From Dichotomopilus funicola (Eukaryota; Ascomycota; Sordariomycetes; Sordariales; Chaetomiaceae): a stretch of DNA of 64,000 nt. The translations under genes were made by a program, and so were the position numbers. Shown piece after piece: positions 32,649 to 44,400 of this stretch; position 1 is the stretch's first letter; every line of letters starts with the position of its first letter. The stretch is from assembly GCF_033296635.1 (NCBI RefSeq), contig NW_026944120.1:1-64000 (forward strand). The letters are read 5' to 3'. The notes beneath the pieces were generated by a model. It did no database searches. It saw only the letters and a program-made list of their open reading frames with translations, and had not been told where the DNA came from.

Positions 32649-33360
32649 TTATGCCCTGTGGATTCGCACGAGCAGATTCCCGTTCCCGTACGCATACTCA
32701 GATCCCTCCACTGTGTTGTCGGCTCGGGTGCAATGATCCATGATGAAGCCGCCAGCGCGAGCAACGTCATTGCTACATCGAGTTAGTGACCAAAGCAGAG
32801 ACTAATAGGAGAAGTAGGATTGCATATTATCCGGGAAGTTCTTACCAAGCCGAGGATGTGGGAGACCCCGAATTCCCATCCATGAGTGCCTGGCCACTCT
32901 CACATAATCTCGAATAGTCATTGACGACGCACGCCGTCTGACCCTTGGCCGTCAGATAGTTGATGCAGCTCACCGCGTCGCCGACCGGAATCTCGGTATT
33001 CGGTTGTTCGTTGCATGACGCTCTTTTCAACAGAGGGCCGCGTCTCACGTTTTCTGACTTGTCAGTGACTGGTCCCACCCTGTGTCGATGGTGGATAGGT
33101 GCGTGTGCGTGTACATGTATCACTCCACGACGCCAGGCAGGCTACATACCGGAAAAAACAGTGTTATTGCGGCCGGCATAGAAAGCTGCGATGGCTTGTT
33201 TGGCGGTAAGGTGGTTGCCCTGAGGATCAGCGATGATACCCTCAACCCACTCGGCAAAGGAGAAGGTGGACGTGACAAAGGTAGTGTCGGTGGTGGGAGA
33301 AGCGCCAACCGCTCGGCACACGGCCAGCAAGACGAACGTAGTGAAAGCAGCTCGAACCAT
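32649..33360 (-). CDS. Small secreted cysteine-rich protein
   Basis: A three-exon model: 33360-33150, 33053-32846, 32772-32649, with introns of 96 nt (GTATGT donor, TCAG acceptor) and 73 nt (GTAAGA donor, GTAG acceptor), 180 aa. The start at 33360 is chosen because it begins the signal peptide MVRAAFTTFVLLAVCRAVGA; an in-frame upstream ATG (33402) would bury it. After a possible LLKR processing site near residue 78 the mature part has six Cys (SCNEQ, SCINY, ACVVN, LCESG, the junction Cys of CNDVA, and DHCTRA), suggesting three disulfides. An alternative first acceptor (CCAG, 12 nt further upstream) would also keep frame. It resembles uncharacterised secreted proteins of plant-associated fungi; no activity can be assigned. 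Confidence 0.72.
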
Positions 33361-35145
33361 TTTCTTTTGTTGATGGTGAGGTTTGACTTGAGATGCAAGC
33401 ATTAATTTGGTATTGGAGAGCGAGACGCCGTGGGCTTTTATAGCTCGGCGAAATCTTCGCTCTGGGATACCTCGGCACTCCGAGGGTCAGCTCGTCGAGT
33501 CCCTGTAGCACGCGGGGATACAGACACGCTGCATAGAGGGAGGGCAAGAACAGACCTTACCTGGTATACAGGTTGGTGTTCAAATTTGCATGGAGCTGTA
33601 CTATAGATTACTATATCGACCTAGGCAGGTAGAAAGTGATGTTGACGCCGTCAGATCATAACCCTGCATCTTTGAACTTTATCACCCGGTCAGCGTGCCT
33701 TTCGGGGCCGCAGGCCAGAGCTGGCAGTTGGCCAAGCCAGTCTCCCAGCAAAGCGTGAGGCGTTTTCCATCTAGACCATCCATGGATACATCGGAGACAC
33801 CTTATATATGGAGGAATAAAGAGGCTTATTATTGGGTCATAGCCTCTGTCAACAGCGCCTGGGTACATCTACGGCCATGAAAAGTGACAAAAGCACCTGC
33901 TCAAAGTCTCTTGGATGTGGACTCAACCAGGTGTTTTGGGTTGTCTTCTACTCTCCGTCGGCGCCTCACAGACAGTCCAGATCCATTACTGCGCATGGTG
34001 TTATGTGGGGTGATATGGTATTAACTGCATGTTTGGCTAATTACAACACGGTTCAGGGGACCGCTCAGCGCTGGTCGTTTTCATCGGTTCCGCACGCGGG
34101 TCAGGCCCGTCACTATCTACGCTGACACCAGGTAATTAATATAGGTAAGGTACTTGTGTCGCGTATTACTTTGCTGGCTCAACCCTAGGCTTTTAGCTTT
34201 GGTCTTACACGTCACACTTTGCAGATACGGTGTTACACAAAGAGACACATCAGGTATATATATTGGCTGAATTTATGGAGGGGAAATGCCTCTCTGGCCC
34301 CAGAGTGGTGGGGTTGCGGCTCGGAAAAATAAAGAAGCTGGGAAGCCCCAACCCAGAGAGCAAGACGCCATTAACAATGGACTTCCTTCCACAAGCCTTA
34401 CCTCTAGGTAGCCACTTATCCAGTAAAGCGCTCATTAACCGGTCAACACTACTGATCCCTCGAAATCGAGCAGCCTAACCTTTAAGGTATCGACAGTAGG
34501 CTTAAACACAGTCAAGTTGATGATTTGGGGACCATAAGGTAGGTATGGAACGAGCTCCTCGCTTAAAGAGCGGGGAAGTTTCCACTCATACAGCGAGCGA
34601 CCTGGATTACGTTTCTCAACCCGCCCTTTTTCTCGGTCCCTGGTGAGCGGAGTACGGCGGCGATGCAGGAACGAATGATTATATACCGCTCGTCAGCATT
34701 GCCTAGCCTGGCTGAGTGATGCTCCAGTTCTCATGGATGGCTCGGGCAAATCACTTAGGGCCTTCCGGGTCACCTTTGGCGAGGGCGACTCTACCCGCAA
34801 TTTTAACAGTGAAGAGGGAACACTTCAAAACCCGTTTGCTCTCCTACGTCTTTATACTGACTTGCCCTACTCAGTTTAGCATAAGATGACCCTAACTACC
34901 TACTATTGTGTACTACCGTACCACCTGGTACCTGGCCTGGAACGGTGGCATTCGGCGTAGAGGATATCATAGATCCGTGGTTCAGGTTCTTAGGTGATTA
35001 GGTAATTAGCGAGGGAATTGTTAGAAGCATGTCAGAGAGATTCCCGGATCCGTGCCGGGCAATTACATATACAGCTGAACATTGAACCGCCTAATCAAAA
35101 TACATTGCCTCGCTTCCAGCTCAACTTGTATGACAAGGCCTCAGA
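33361..35145. other. Intergenic, no gene seen
   Basis: About 1.8 kb separating the small secreted protein gene from the P450 that begins the metabolite cluster. Short ORFs lack family features, exon structure and composition typical of the real genes here. It is a natural candidate for the left boundary of the cluster. Confidence 0.5.
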
Positions 35146-37033
35146 CTAGTGTTTGACGGGCTGCAACCTAACAAAGGCCCGCTGCGGCTTATGTGTCATC
35201 GCATCTACAGCCGCGTAGTCGGACAGCTCCGGTGGGCACGGCAGTAGTTCGAAGTTCCAGACCAGCATAGTCACCATGATGCGCATCTCCAAGTAAGCCA
35301 GCCGACGCCCCCAGCAGGCCCTGAGGCCCAAACTAAATGGCATAGTCGGACCGGCCGCCGAGTCAAAGACCAATCCGTCTCTTTCACCCGAGGACCCGTC
35401 AGCCTGAACCAGCCACCGTTCCGGGCGGAAGGCGTCCATGTTCTCGGGATCCCACTCCCTGACGCCTCTCTCCTTTGCCGAGGCTTGGCAAGATGGGCTT
35501 CGGTCTTTCTCGTCAACGGCAAGGGTGGGTTCCCTGAAGGACGCGCCTTGGTTGAAGAGGAAAACTTGGGTGCCCTTGGGGATCCGGTGGCCGAGGATGA
35601 CAGTGTCCACCATGCACTCACGCATGGCGCCGGGGACGGTGGGACCGCAACGCAGGATCTCCTCGATGGCGGCATCAAGATAGGGAATATTCGTGTGGGC
35701 AATCTCCATCGCCGAGGGATTGCGCTTCTCTGCCATGGCGGCGCTGTGGGCGGATTGGAGGGCCATGCGAAGAGTGGACTGTGCGTCCTGGTTGTCGCCA
35801 AGGAGCTTCAGACCCCAGAGCATGGTGGTGCTCACGGTTTCGTGGCCGGCGATAACGAAGCCGAAGACCTGTTTTGTGGTTTCGTGGTCAGAAATGTTGT
35901 TACTTTTTAAAGTTTGGGGAAAGCACTCTTACCTCGTCCCTGATGACGGGTGTCCAGTAATCAGCCTTTCGCCCTTCCTTCTCGGCAAACCCTCGTTCTC
36001 GGTGGACGATGTGGTCGACGGCCGACATGACCCAACTCTCGTCGCTGGCTTCACCGTCCTGCTTCTCCATGCGGTCCACAGCCTTTCGAATTTCATCCTC
36101 AAGGAACTGATTCTTGGTATTCCAGGTCTTGTTAAAATTCGTGAACGTTTTTTGGAACCACAACCCTAGGCGAGGGAACGGCGAGGATTGAAGCGCCTCG
36201 ACGATGTCTCCCGAATCCAAGATTGCAACTATGGTCTCGTGCAGTGGCGCGTTCACAAACTCCACTGGCGTATCTGCGCTGCCGGCCTCTTCTCCCCGCA
36301 GCTTCTGCACCTCCTCCGGACCCAACTTCAACATGGCGTCCAGCTGCGGCTGCGTTGCTCGGTGGGTAAAGTTGCGCCCGAAGCCAAACTCCAGTACAGC
36401 ATCCAGCGCGGCATAGTAGATATCCCGCTCGGGACTGAACGGCCTCCCGCTCGCAATCTCCGTCTTGGACCCCCACAGCTGCACCAGCTGGTCCACGCTC
36501 GCGTAGATGTTGGGCGCCGCGATGCCGTGCAGGAACTTGGGCAGCATCAGATCCTGCAGCAACCGTCTCTGCGAGCGCCAGACGGCGTCCGTCTTGCGCA
36601 CGATGTGGTGGTGCGGTAGCGCCACGCCCAGGGTGTCGGTCAGGACCGAGGATCGGTCGAACTCCTTGCCGCGGCGGACGAGGATGTCTTGGGTCTCGCG
36701 GAAGTCAGTGATCGTCACAAAGGGCCGGCCGCCGAACGGGGCGAGAAAGATCTGCGAGATGGGAGACCCCGTGGCGCGTGCCTGCGATAAGAGCCAGGTG
36801 ATGGGCTCGCGGGTGCGCCATGCCGCGAGCATGAAGCCGGGGATATCGCCGAGGAGTGAGCGGGCGGACGCATGATTGTAGGGGATACCGGCGATGGGCT
36901 TGGGAAGTAGGGCGACATAGAGGCGCCAGAGGCTGAGGCCCAGGATGGAGACTAGGAGAGTTGTCGTTGTTGGGCTCAGATTGACCCGGGAGAGCCCCAG
37001 ATCAAGCGGGGTCAGATACATGAAGGAGGACAT
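35146..37033 (-). CDS. Cytochrome P450 monooxygenase (cluster tailoring enzyme)
   Basis: Two exons (37033-35933 and 35868-35146) with a 64-nt phase-0 intron (GTAAGA donor, ACAG acceptor), 607 aa. An N-terminal anchor (TTTTLLVSILGLSLWRLYVALL, about residues 22-43) fits an ER membrane P450. Motifs are complete: I-helix AGHETVS right after the intron, K-helix EEILR, PERW, and heme-binding FSLGLRACWG with the axial Cys. It is somewhat longer than a typical 500-550 aa P450, because of inserts before the I-helix and a polar insert (EKDRSPSCQASAKERG) before the PERW region. It lies 1.4 kb downstream of the NRPS 3' end on the same strand and is the likely oxidase acting on the peptide or its fatty side chain; that role is inferred from context only. 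Confidence 0.93.
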
Positions 37034-38400
37034 GGCGTCTGGGCAATTGGTGAGTGCGTCTAAAGTCTAAACACAAACGTCGGACTTTGTCGGGTGGGTC
37101 CTGTTCATTTAAGACCGAAACATCAAGATTCTTGAATGGTAAATTGATTATCAGGGCAGAGATTCCACAGCTAACACTGCTGAGGCGGACGAGACTGCAG
37201 ACGTTGGGCATGAGCTGAATGAAGCAGAGAGGCGTTCCATGATACAGTAACATGCTCACAATGTTACTGTCAAACAACACAAATAGTAAGCAGTCGGGTA
37301 GCCAGCTAAGTCAGCTAGCACGAGGTTGCCAAAACTGCCCTGCTTACTGTCCCAGTGTTCTTCTATAAGTATTAACCTCTGGCACATAAATTGATTACCC
37401 GCACTGCTCACCCCCACACCCCTTTTGCATTGTCATCGTGAGGTCCAAATGAGCTGCAGCAGACCTAAATTCAAGAATCTAGGTTCGAAAGAACAGTGTT
37501 TCGACCTGTGGATTATGTTGGAGCGTGCCAAGACGTCAGCTCGTTTGGGGGCGCACCGCAGCTTGGCAGGCAACATATGAACATAGTAAGACGTGGTTGG
37601 TAGTGCACAGTAAGCGCCGAGAAATGTCTGGTTCGCTGTAATATCCCGTAAAGCCGCACAAGACACAGGTTGGCCCATAAGCCCTTGGAAAAGTTAACTG
37701 GTAAGAGACCAGGAATGTCTAATTGGTTTGCGTGTTGATTCGGTCCCAAAATCTGCCGGTGGAGGCTTTTGGGAACAGGTTTCTAATTAATTAGGTACTT
37801 GGTCCAAATCAGCGTCATGTTATGTTTCGGCAATGATTAACCCTAACCCTATCGAAGCAGCATGACAGGGGACTTGCACCAGGGTTTCTCGCCTGGCCAT
37901 TGCCCAACCCATCTCCGTTTTCCCCAAGACCCAAGCGAAAAACATCGCGGCTGAAAGGTGACGTTCAGGATGCACAAACATATCGTGCGGCTCCTCCGGC
38001 AGAGGGTAATGCAGTCCCTTGTTACAAAGTGAAACGAAAAGTCATGTAATTACCAATACAAGTGGTAGCAACAGGGTAATTATAATCAACTTGACAAGTT
38101 TGTAAGTGGAATGAGAGGAGTTTTGACCGGCCCATAAACAGAGAAATCTAGTTAACAATGATGTATATAATACCACTTAATCACTACTCAGTCTAAACTC
38201 CGAATCCGGCATGAACTTTACGCCCCTTTTTCTCCCTACTTAAATCCAAAACCCAATGGTGAACAGCATAAAGTGAACAGCATAAAAGTGAACGACATGA
38301 AGAAAGAACATGCCATATATAAGAAAAAAAAAAAAAACTCCCAGAACCCCAGACCAGTCCATCCGTACAGTCTCGTGAATCTCGTCAACACCCGACCTGA
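37034..38400. other. Intergenic between NRPS end and P450 start
   Basis: About 1.37 kb with no gene. It holds a telomere-like TAACCCTAACCCTA motif at about 37838-37852 and a 14-15 base A-tract near 38323-38337. It was searched on the minus strand for a terminal condensation or thioesterase domain continuing the NRPS; none is present. Confidence 0.6.
37838..37852. repeat. Interstitial telomere-like motif
   Basis: TAACCCTAACCCTA-type double repeat of the fungal telomere unit in the spacer downstream of the NRPS. Similar short motifs lie at about 300-311, 3136-3151 and 3413-3431. At two or three units it is too short to be a telomere; telobox-like promoter elements and old chromosome-end insertions are both possible. 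Confidence 0.6.
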
Positions 38401-41400
38401 TCAATCCCATTTACCAGGCTTACGCTCATCCTTGGTGCGTTTCCTAACCTGGTGGGCAACGTCCTTCAGGGCATTCCCATACTCGTAAAACCATTCCCGA
38501 ATCGAAGTCTGGCGCCGCGACTTCTTGCTCCACGAACACTGGATGGTGAATTTACCGTCTTTAACCTCAGCGGAAATGGAGAAGAGCGAAAAGGCTTTGA
38601 CCTCGTGCTCGTCGGCGCCTAGGCCGCCATGGATGGCGTTGCTCATGTCGAAAAGCGATGATGCGCTGCTGCTGCTGCCGCCCCGCTGCTGGTTGTCGGA
38701 GACGCCGAGGTAGTTGACGCTGACCTCCATGAGGTCGAGGGCGCCGAACGCGCTGGGTCCGGCCGGGTGGTGGTAGCGCGAGGCGAAGAAGGCCAGGCCG
38801 TTGACGGGCAACGACTCGCGGGCTTCGATGGTGCGCTGCAGGACCGAGATGCTGTCATCTTTGCGCTTGGGCACGGATACCTGGATTGGTGATAGTGTTG
38901 TGAACCAGCCGACAGTGCCCGAGGACGGGTCGCCGGCCTGGTTGTTGTTGAGCTGCTCGCGCCCGTGGCCGTACCGGAACACGGTCGGCGGCGGCCGGTC
39001 ACGAAAGACGTAGCGGAACGAGTGAGCCAGCGATGAGCACAGCACGTCCATGGGCTCGGCGCCGTACACCCTGTTGCAGGTCGTGAGCAGCGTGGTGGTG
39101 TCGCGCTTCGAGAGCGATACCGTGTAGTGCGCAGCGTCGCGCGCGATGCAGGCGCGGTCCTCCATGCCCCAGTAATTGTAGTCGGCGGACGGGACGAGCC
39201 TGGGCAGGGCTTTGGATGGCGGGAAGTTCTGGATGGCGTACTGCTGCTGCTCCCTGGCCCAGGCCGAGAAGGGGTATGGTGCTTCACTGGCGAACGACTG
39301 GGTCCGGAGGTAGGCTTCGAGGTCGCCGAGGATGGTGTTCCAGGAGACGAGGTCGACGACGAGATGGTGGGCGACGATCATCAAGTACTGTTCGCCGTCT
39401 TTGTCTTTGCTCACCGTCACCAGATCGACCGCCATGAGCGGGCCTGTCTCGATGTCCAGGCCCTGCCGGGCTTCTTCGAGAGCGGGTTTGATCTTCTTGA
39501 CCGTGACATTCTCCCAGTTGCGGAAGCGGAAGGAGCCGGCTGCATCGGCGGAGATATACTGCCGCCAACCGCAGGCGGCTGCCGCATCGCGCTGGAACCG
39601 AGCACGGAGCATGCCATGGCGCTTGACCAGGGCCTCAAACGCGCCGCGGACAGCCTCAGCCGAGAGTGGGGGCTGCTTCACCGCGAGACAGAAGGTGTGG
39701 TTGAAGTTCTTGTTGGTCTGCTGGGACAGGTAATCATCCTTCAGGGCGAAGTTGGCATAGAATTGCTGCATGGGCGACAGATCGAACAACTCGCCGGTCT
39801 CTTCGGGGACCTGCGCATGCGCAGAGGGGGTTAGGGTTATGGCACCGAGCTTGTCGCCACCAATCCGCGTGATCCGCGCCGCGAGCCCGGCAATAGTCCG
39901 TGCGCTGACCACGTCGGTCATGGTGACGCGGAGAGCGAGCGCTTTCAGTTTGGCCACGACGAGCATGGCCAGGATGCTGTCGCCGCCCAGCGTGGTGAAT
40001 TCCTGCGTGACGCCCACCTCGTCGGCCGGCAGCTTCAAGATGTCGACCCAGACTTTGTGGATCAGCTGCTCGGCCTGCGTGGACGGCTGCTGAACGCGGA
40101 AGCTGGCGCCAATGCCGCAGATTCTCTGGTGGGTGGCCTTGTCCAACGACGCCAGCCACTGGTCGACGCGCTTGCGGTTGAGCTTGCCCGAGAGGAGGAG
40201 CGGGAAGCTCTGCACGACGACCCAGATCTCGGGCATCATGTACGAGGGGATTTGTGTTGAGAGATGCCGGGCCATTTCGGCCACCTCGGCCGTGACGTTC
40301 TCGGCGACCGCCAGCGTCGGGTCGACCAGCACGACCTCGCCGCTGGAGTTAGTCGTGGCGCCGAGGCGCTCAAACGAGAGGATGCCGACGAGCTGCCGCT
40401 TGCATGGGCCGGATGCTGGATACGCGACCATGGCGTGCTGGATTTTCTTGTCGCGCGTCAGGTGGGTTTCGATTTCCCCCAGTTCCATGCGTTGGCCTCT
40501 GACTTTGACTTGCGCGTCTTTCCGGCCCATGAACATGATATCGCCATCCGTGCTGAAGTAAGCAAGATCGCCGGTCTTGTACACTCTTCGCGTACCACTA
40601 CCACGGCCGTCCGGCAGTGGCAGTTGTTCCACCCACGCTGGGTTCTCGATGAAAACCTCGGCCGTCTTTTCAGGCTTGTTTAGATAGCCGCGCGCCACAA
40701 TGTTGCCCTCCACTACGAGCTCTCCTATGGTACCAAGCGGCGCCAATTTGTTGTGGTCGTCCGGGTCCGTGATCCAGCATAGGCCCCCGAGCGCCTTTCC
40801 GATGTTGGCCGGGTCGTCCTCGGCATGGGTGATGACGTGGACCGCCGCTGCGATCGTGCATTCGCTCGGCCCGTAGCCGTTGATGAGTCGCAGGTGTCCC
40901 GCCCACGTCCGAATGTTCTGTCTCGTCAGGGCTTCGCCACCCAGGACCAACGTCTTGAGGTGCGGGATGTCGGCTGGCTTGATGAACTTGACGATGGACG
41001 GGGTCAAGAAGGTCCAGGTGATGCGGAAGTCGTTGATGACATCCACGGCACTGCGCTTCCGGATGCTGTCGTTGGGCACACAGACGCAGGCGCCCACCAT
41101 CAGGGCTGTCAGCATCTCCATGACGCTGACATCGAAAGAATACGAGGCACCCTGGAGGACCCGGCTGCTGCGCGTCATGTGCGTGCGGGAAGCCTGCGCC
41201 CTGGCACACGTGAGGAAGCTGTGGTGCTCGATGACGCACCCTTTGGGCTCGCCCGTCGATCCGCTGGTGAAGATGAGGTACACGGCGTTGGACGGCTTGA
41301 CGCCGGAATCGATCTCGCCGGAGATGGAAGAGGGCAGCAATTCGATTGACACATTGTCAATGACCACGACGGGAATGTGGGAGCCACGCCAGAGCGGTGC

Positions 41401-44400
41401 CTGGCCCAGAGAAGCGAGGATGACGCTAGCGTTGACCTGTCTGACGATGCCGCTCAGACGGGCCATCGGATAACCCGGGTCGAGGAACACGAACGCTGCG
41501 CCGGCCTTGAGCACGCCCAAAACAGCCACGACGGCCCATCCCGACTTCTCAAAGCACAGCGGGACCACCGACTCGGGGCCCACGCCCAGCGACCTCAAAT
41601 GGTACGCCAGCTTGGTCGACAGCTGGTCCAGCTCGATGTATTGGAAGTCGACGTCCCAGGCATTGACCGCCATGGCACCACCGCGCTCCATGGCCACGCG
41701 GTGGATCACGTCGTGGGTACACTCCTGAATGTTCTGAATGTCGTCGTCGTCGTCGGATGGCGTCTCGTTCATCTTGGCCATCTCGGCCATCTCGGCCAGA
41801 TCATCAGCGCTGACGAGGTTGATGTCCCGGACCAAAGCGCCCTTCTCGCCCTCCTCGTTATTCTTGTCGTTGATGTCGAGGATGGCTGTCTCAAACTGCC
41901 GGAGCAGCCGGCGCATCTGGGCTCCGGACAGCAAGCGTCGATCGTACCCCCCGGTGACCGAAATGGCGTCGTTCTCGAGTGCGCACTCCAAGCCCAGGTT
42001 GAACCGCAGGAATCCCTTATCCTGGTCCTCGATACGCGTCGCGCCCATGAGGTCCAGCTCCGATTCCGCCTGGCCTCCTTGCTGCCCGGGCTGGATGACC
42101 ATGATGTTGGTAAAAGCGCAGGCCTCGCGACACTCGGCGCTGATCTTGGAAATATTCTGAAGCCCCAGGTGCTCGTGGCGCATCATGTCGGTGCCCTGAT
42201 CCTGCAGCGTCTTGAGAAAGGTGGCCAGCGGCATCTCACCCTGCACCCGGATCCGCATCGGCACGGTGGTGATGGTTGGGCCGATCATGTCTGAGATGCC
42301 CGGGATGGGCACGTTGCGGCCGCTTTGCACGGCACCGAAGAGCGCATCGGGCGCTCCCGTGTGCCGAGAGAGGACCAGAGCCCAGGCGGCCTTGAGGACG
42401 GTGGCCGTGGTCCACTGGCTTGCTGCCGTTGTCCGGGCCCACGGGATCTTGATGGTCAGGGTGCCGTCGAGGATGGGCTTGAACGAAGCCGACGGGGGGC
42501 GGGGGAAAGGCTGGGCCTCGAGACCGTCAAACTGCGCTTTCCAGAACTTGTGGGAGTCGCTCGGGTTGGTTCGCTGCAGGTATTCGATGAAGCGGTTGTA
42601 GGGCGCGAGCGTGGGATTCGTCGCGGGAGCAGGCTGAGAAGGCTGAGGCGGCTCAGGCGAGATTTCCAGGTTATACGCCTCTTGGACGTGCTTCATGATG
42701 AGCGTCTTGGACCACCCATCGTACAGGGCGTGGTGTATGCTCCAGACGAAGTAACACCCCGTGTTCTCGGTTTCGACGAGGGCAAAGCGCGCCAAGGGCG
42801 CACCGTACTCAAATAGCTGCGCCTTGTCGTGGTCGATGTACTCCTGCACTTTGCTTGCGTTGTGCCACGGAATCCCGTCCTGGTTCATGACAACCTGATA
42901 GCAGCCGTTTTCGTCCAAGTGGACGATGCGCGTGCGGAGAACCTCGGCGTCCTTGACCACCGATTCCCAGGCCGACTTGAAGCGGTCCATGTCCATCTTG
43001 GTCGGCAGGCGGTAGATCTCCCGAAGCACATACGCCTCAGGGTCTTGGATAGTCAGGGAGATCAGGCCTTCTTGGAGAGGAGAGCAGGGTAGCAAGTCAG
43101 CGACAGACGACTTCTCAATCCCGTACTTGCGCTCGACTGCATTGAGGAGTTCGGTGCGTTTGCCGACTGGCACCAGGGAATAGGGGTCGATCTTAGAGTT
43201 AGGGTTACCAAGAGCGCCGCCTCGGGCCAGCTCGGCGGACATGGCCATGTCGCATATGCTTGGCCGGCGGAAGATGGCCTCCGAGGAAAGGGTTATGCCG
43301 GCGGCCCTTGCAGAAGCCACAAGTTGGATGGCCGTGATGGAATCCCCGCCAAGCCGGAAGAAGCTGTCATGTCGCCCGATATCTTCGGCGCGCAGGCCTA
43401 GGATACGGGCAACGAGTTCGACCAGCGTCTTTTCCAAACCCGTCTCGGCCTCTTGTTGGCCTGCCGAATCTTGTTCTTGAGTCGTCGTGCCAAGCGAGTA
43501 CATGGTGGTCTGGGCGGGCGTCAAGTTGCCGAGCAAACTGGCCAGCGTCTTGCGGTCCGTCTTGCCGCTGGCGTCAAGGGTCGGCATGTTCGTGACGGGA
43601 ATCCACAGTGAAGGCACCATGTAGCTGGGCAGAGCGGCGCGCGCAGTGCTCTCCAGCTGCTGCAGGCGGCCTACCATGGCATCATCGACCTCCATCATCA
43701 CTGTGTCTCTGTCTTGCTCCATGTTGGACTCCAATGAGAACTGGACAAATGCGGCAAGCTTTTGCTGAGTCTTTGCCTTGGTCGCCAGAACCACGGCGGA
43801 TTCGACCTTGTCGCCCCGGGTCCTAAGTTGAGTCTCGATTTCACCTGGCTGATGTTAGTGGAAATCCGGACGTGGGGGCTATGGTTAGGGTTGCTTACCG
43901 AGCTCCAACCGCTGCCCGTTGACCTTGGTCTGATTGTCCTTGCGCCCGAGATACGTCAACGAGCCGTCTTCGGCATCCTGCCGCACCAAATCACCCGTCT
44001 TGTACAAGAGCTGCGCCGTGTTCGTGTGGCCAAATGCCCGCATCCATTTGGGGCTCTGGACGAACGACTCGGCCGTCTTTTCGGGATTGGCCAGATAGCC
44101 GCGAGCCACGTTAGGCCCCTGGATCAACAGCTCGCCGACACAACCGACGGGTGTCAAGCGGTGATGGTCGTTGGGGTCGACAACCCACCCAATAGAACTG
44201 ACCGGATGGCCGATCGTCTCGGGCCGAGCGCCGGGGCCAGTCATAGTGCCAGCCATAGTGCGGGTCACGGTAAAGACGCATGTCTCGGTCGGACCATATC
44301 CGTTCATCAGGTGCACCTTGTCAGCCCACACGTCAATGCACTCTTGGTTGAGTGCTTCGCCGCCCAGCACCACCGTCTTCATGGACGGGATATCGTCGGG

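Noticed and set aside
37034..38400. A hidden terminal condensation or thioesterase exon after the NRPS E-type domain
   Set aside because: A possible donor (GTAAAT) sits at the NRPS stop, but no minus-strand frame in the 1.37 kb contains a 300-450 residue domain or the HHxxxDG or GxSxG motifs.
39127..39834. Long plus-strand open frames opposite the NRPS (also 41377-42294)
   Set aside because: High GC third positions in the NRPS create antisense open frames; translations show no domain.
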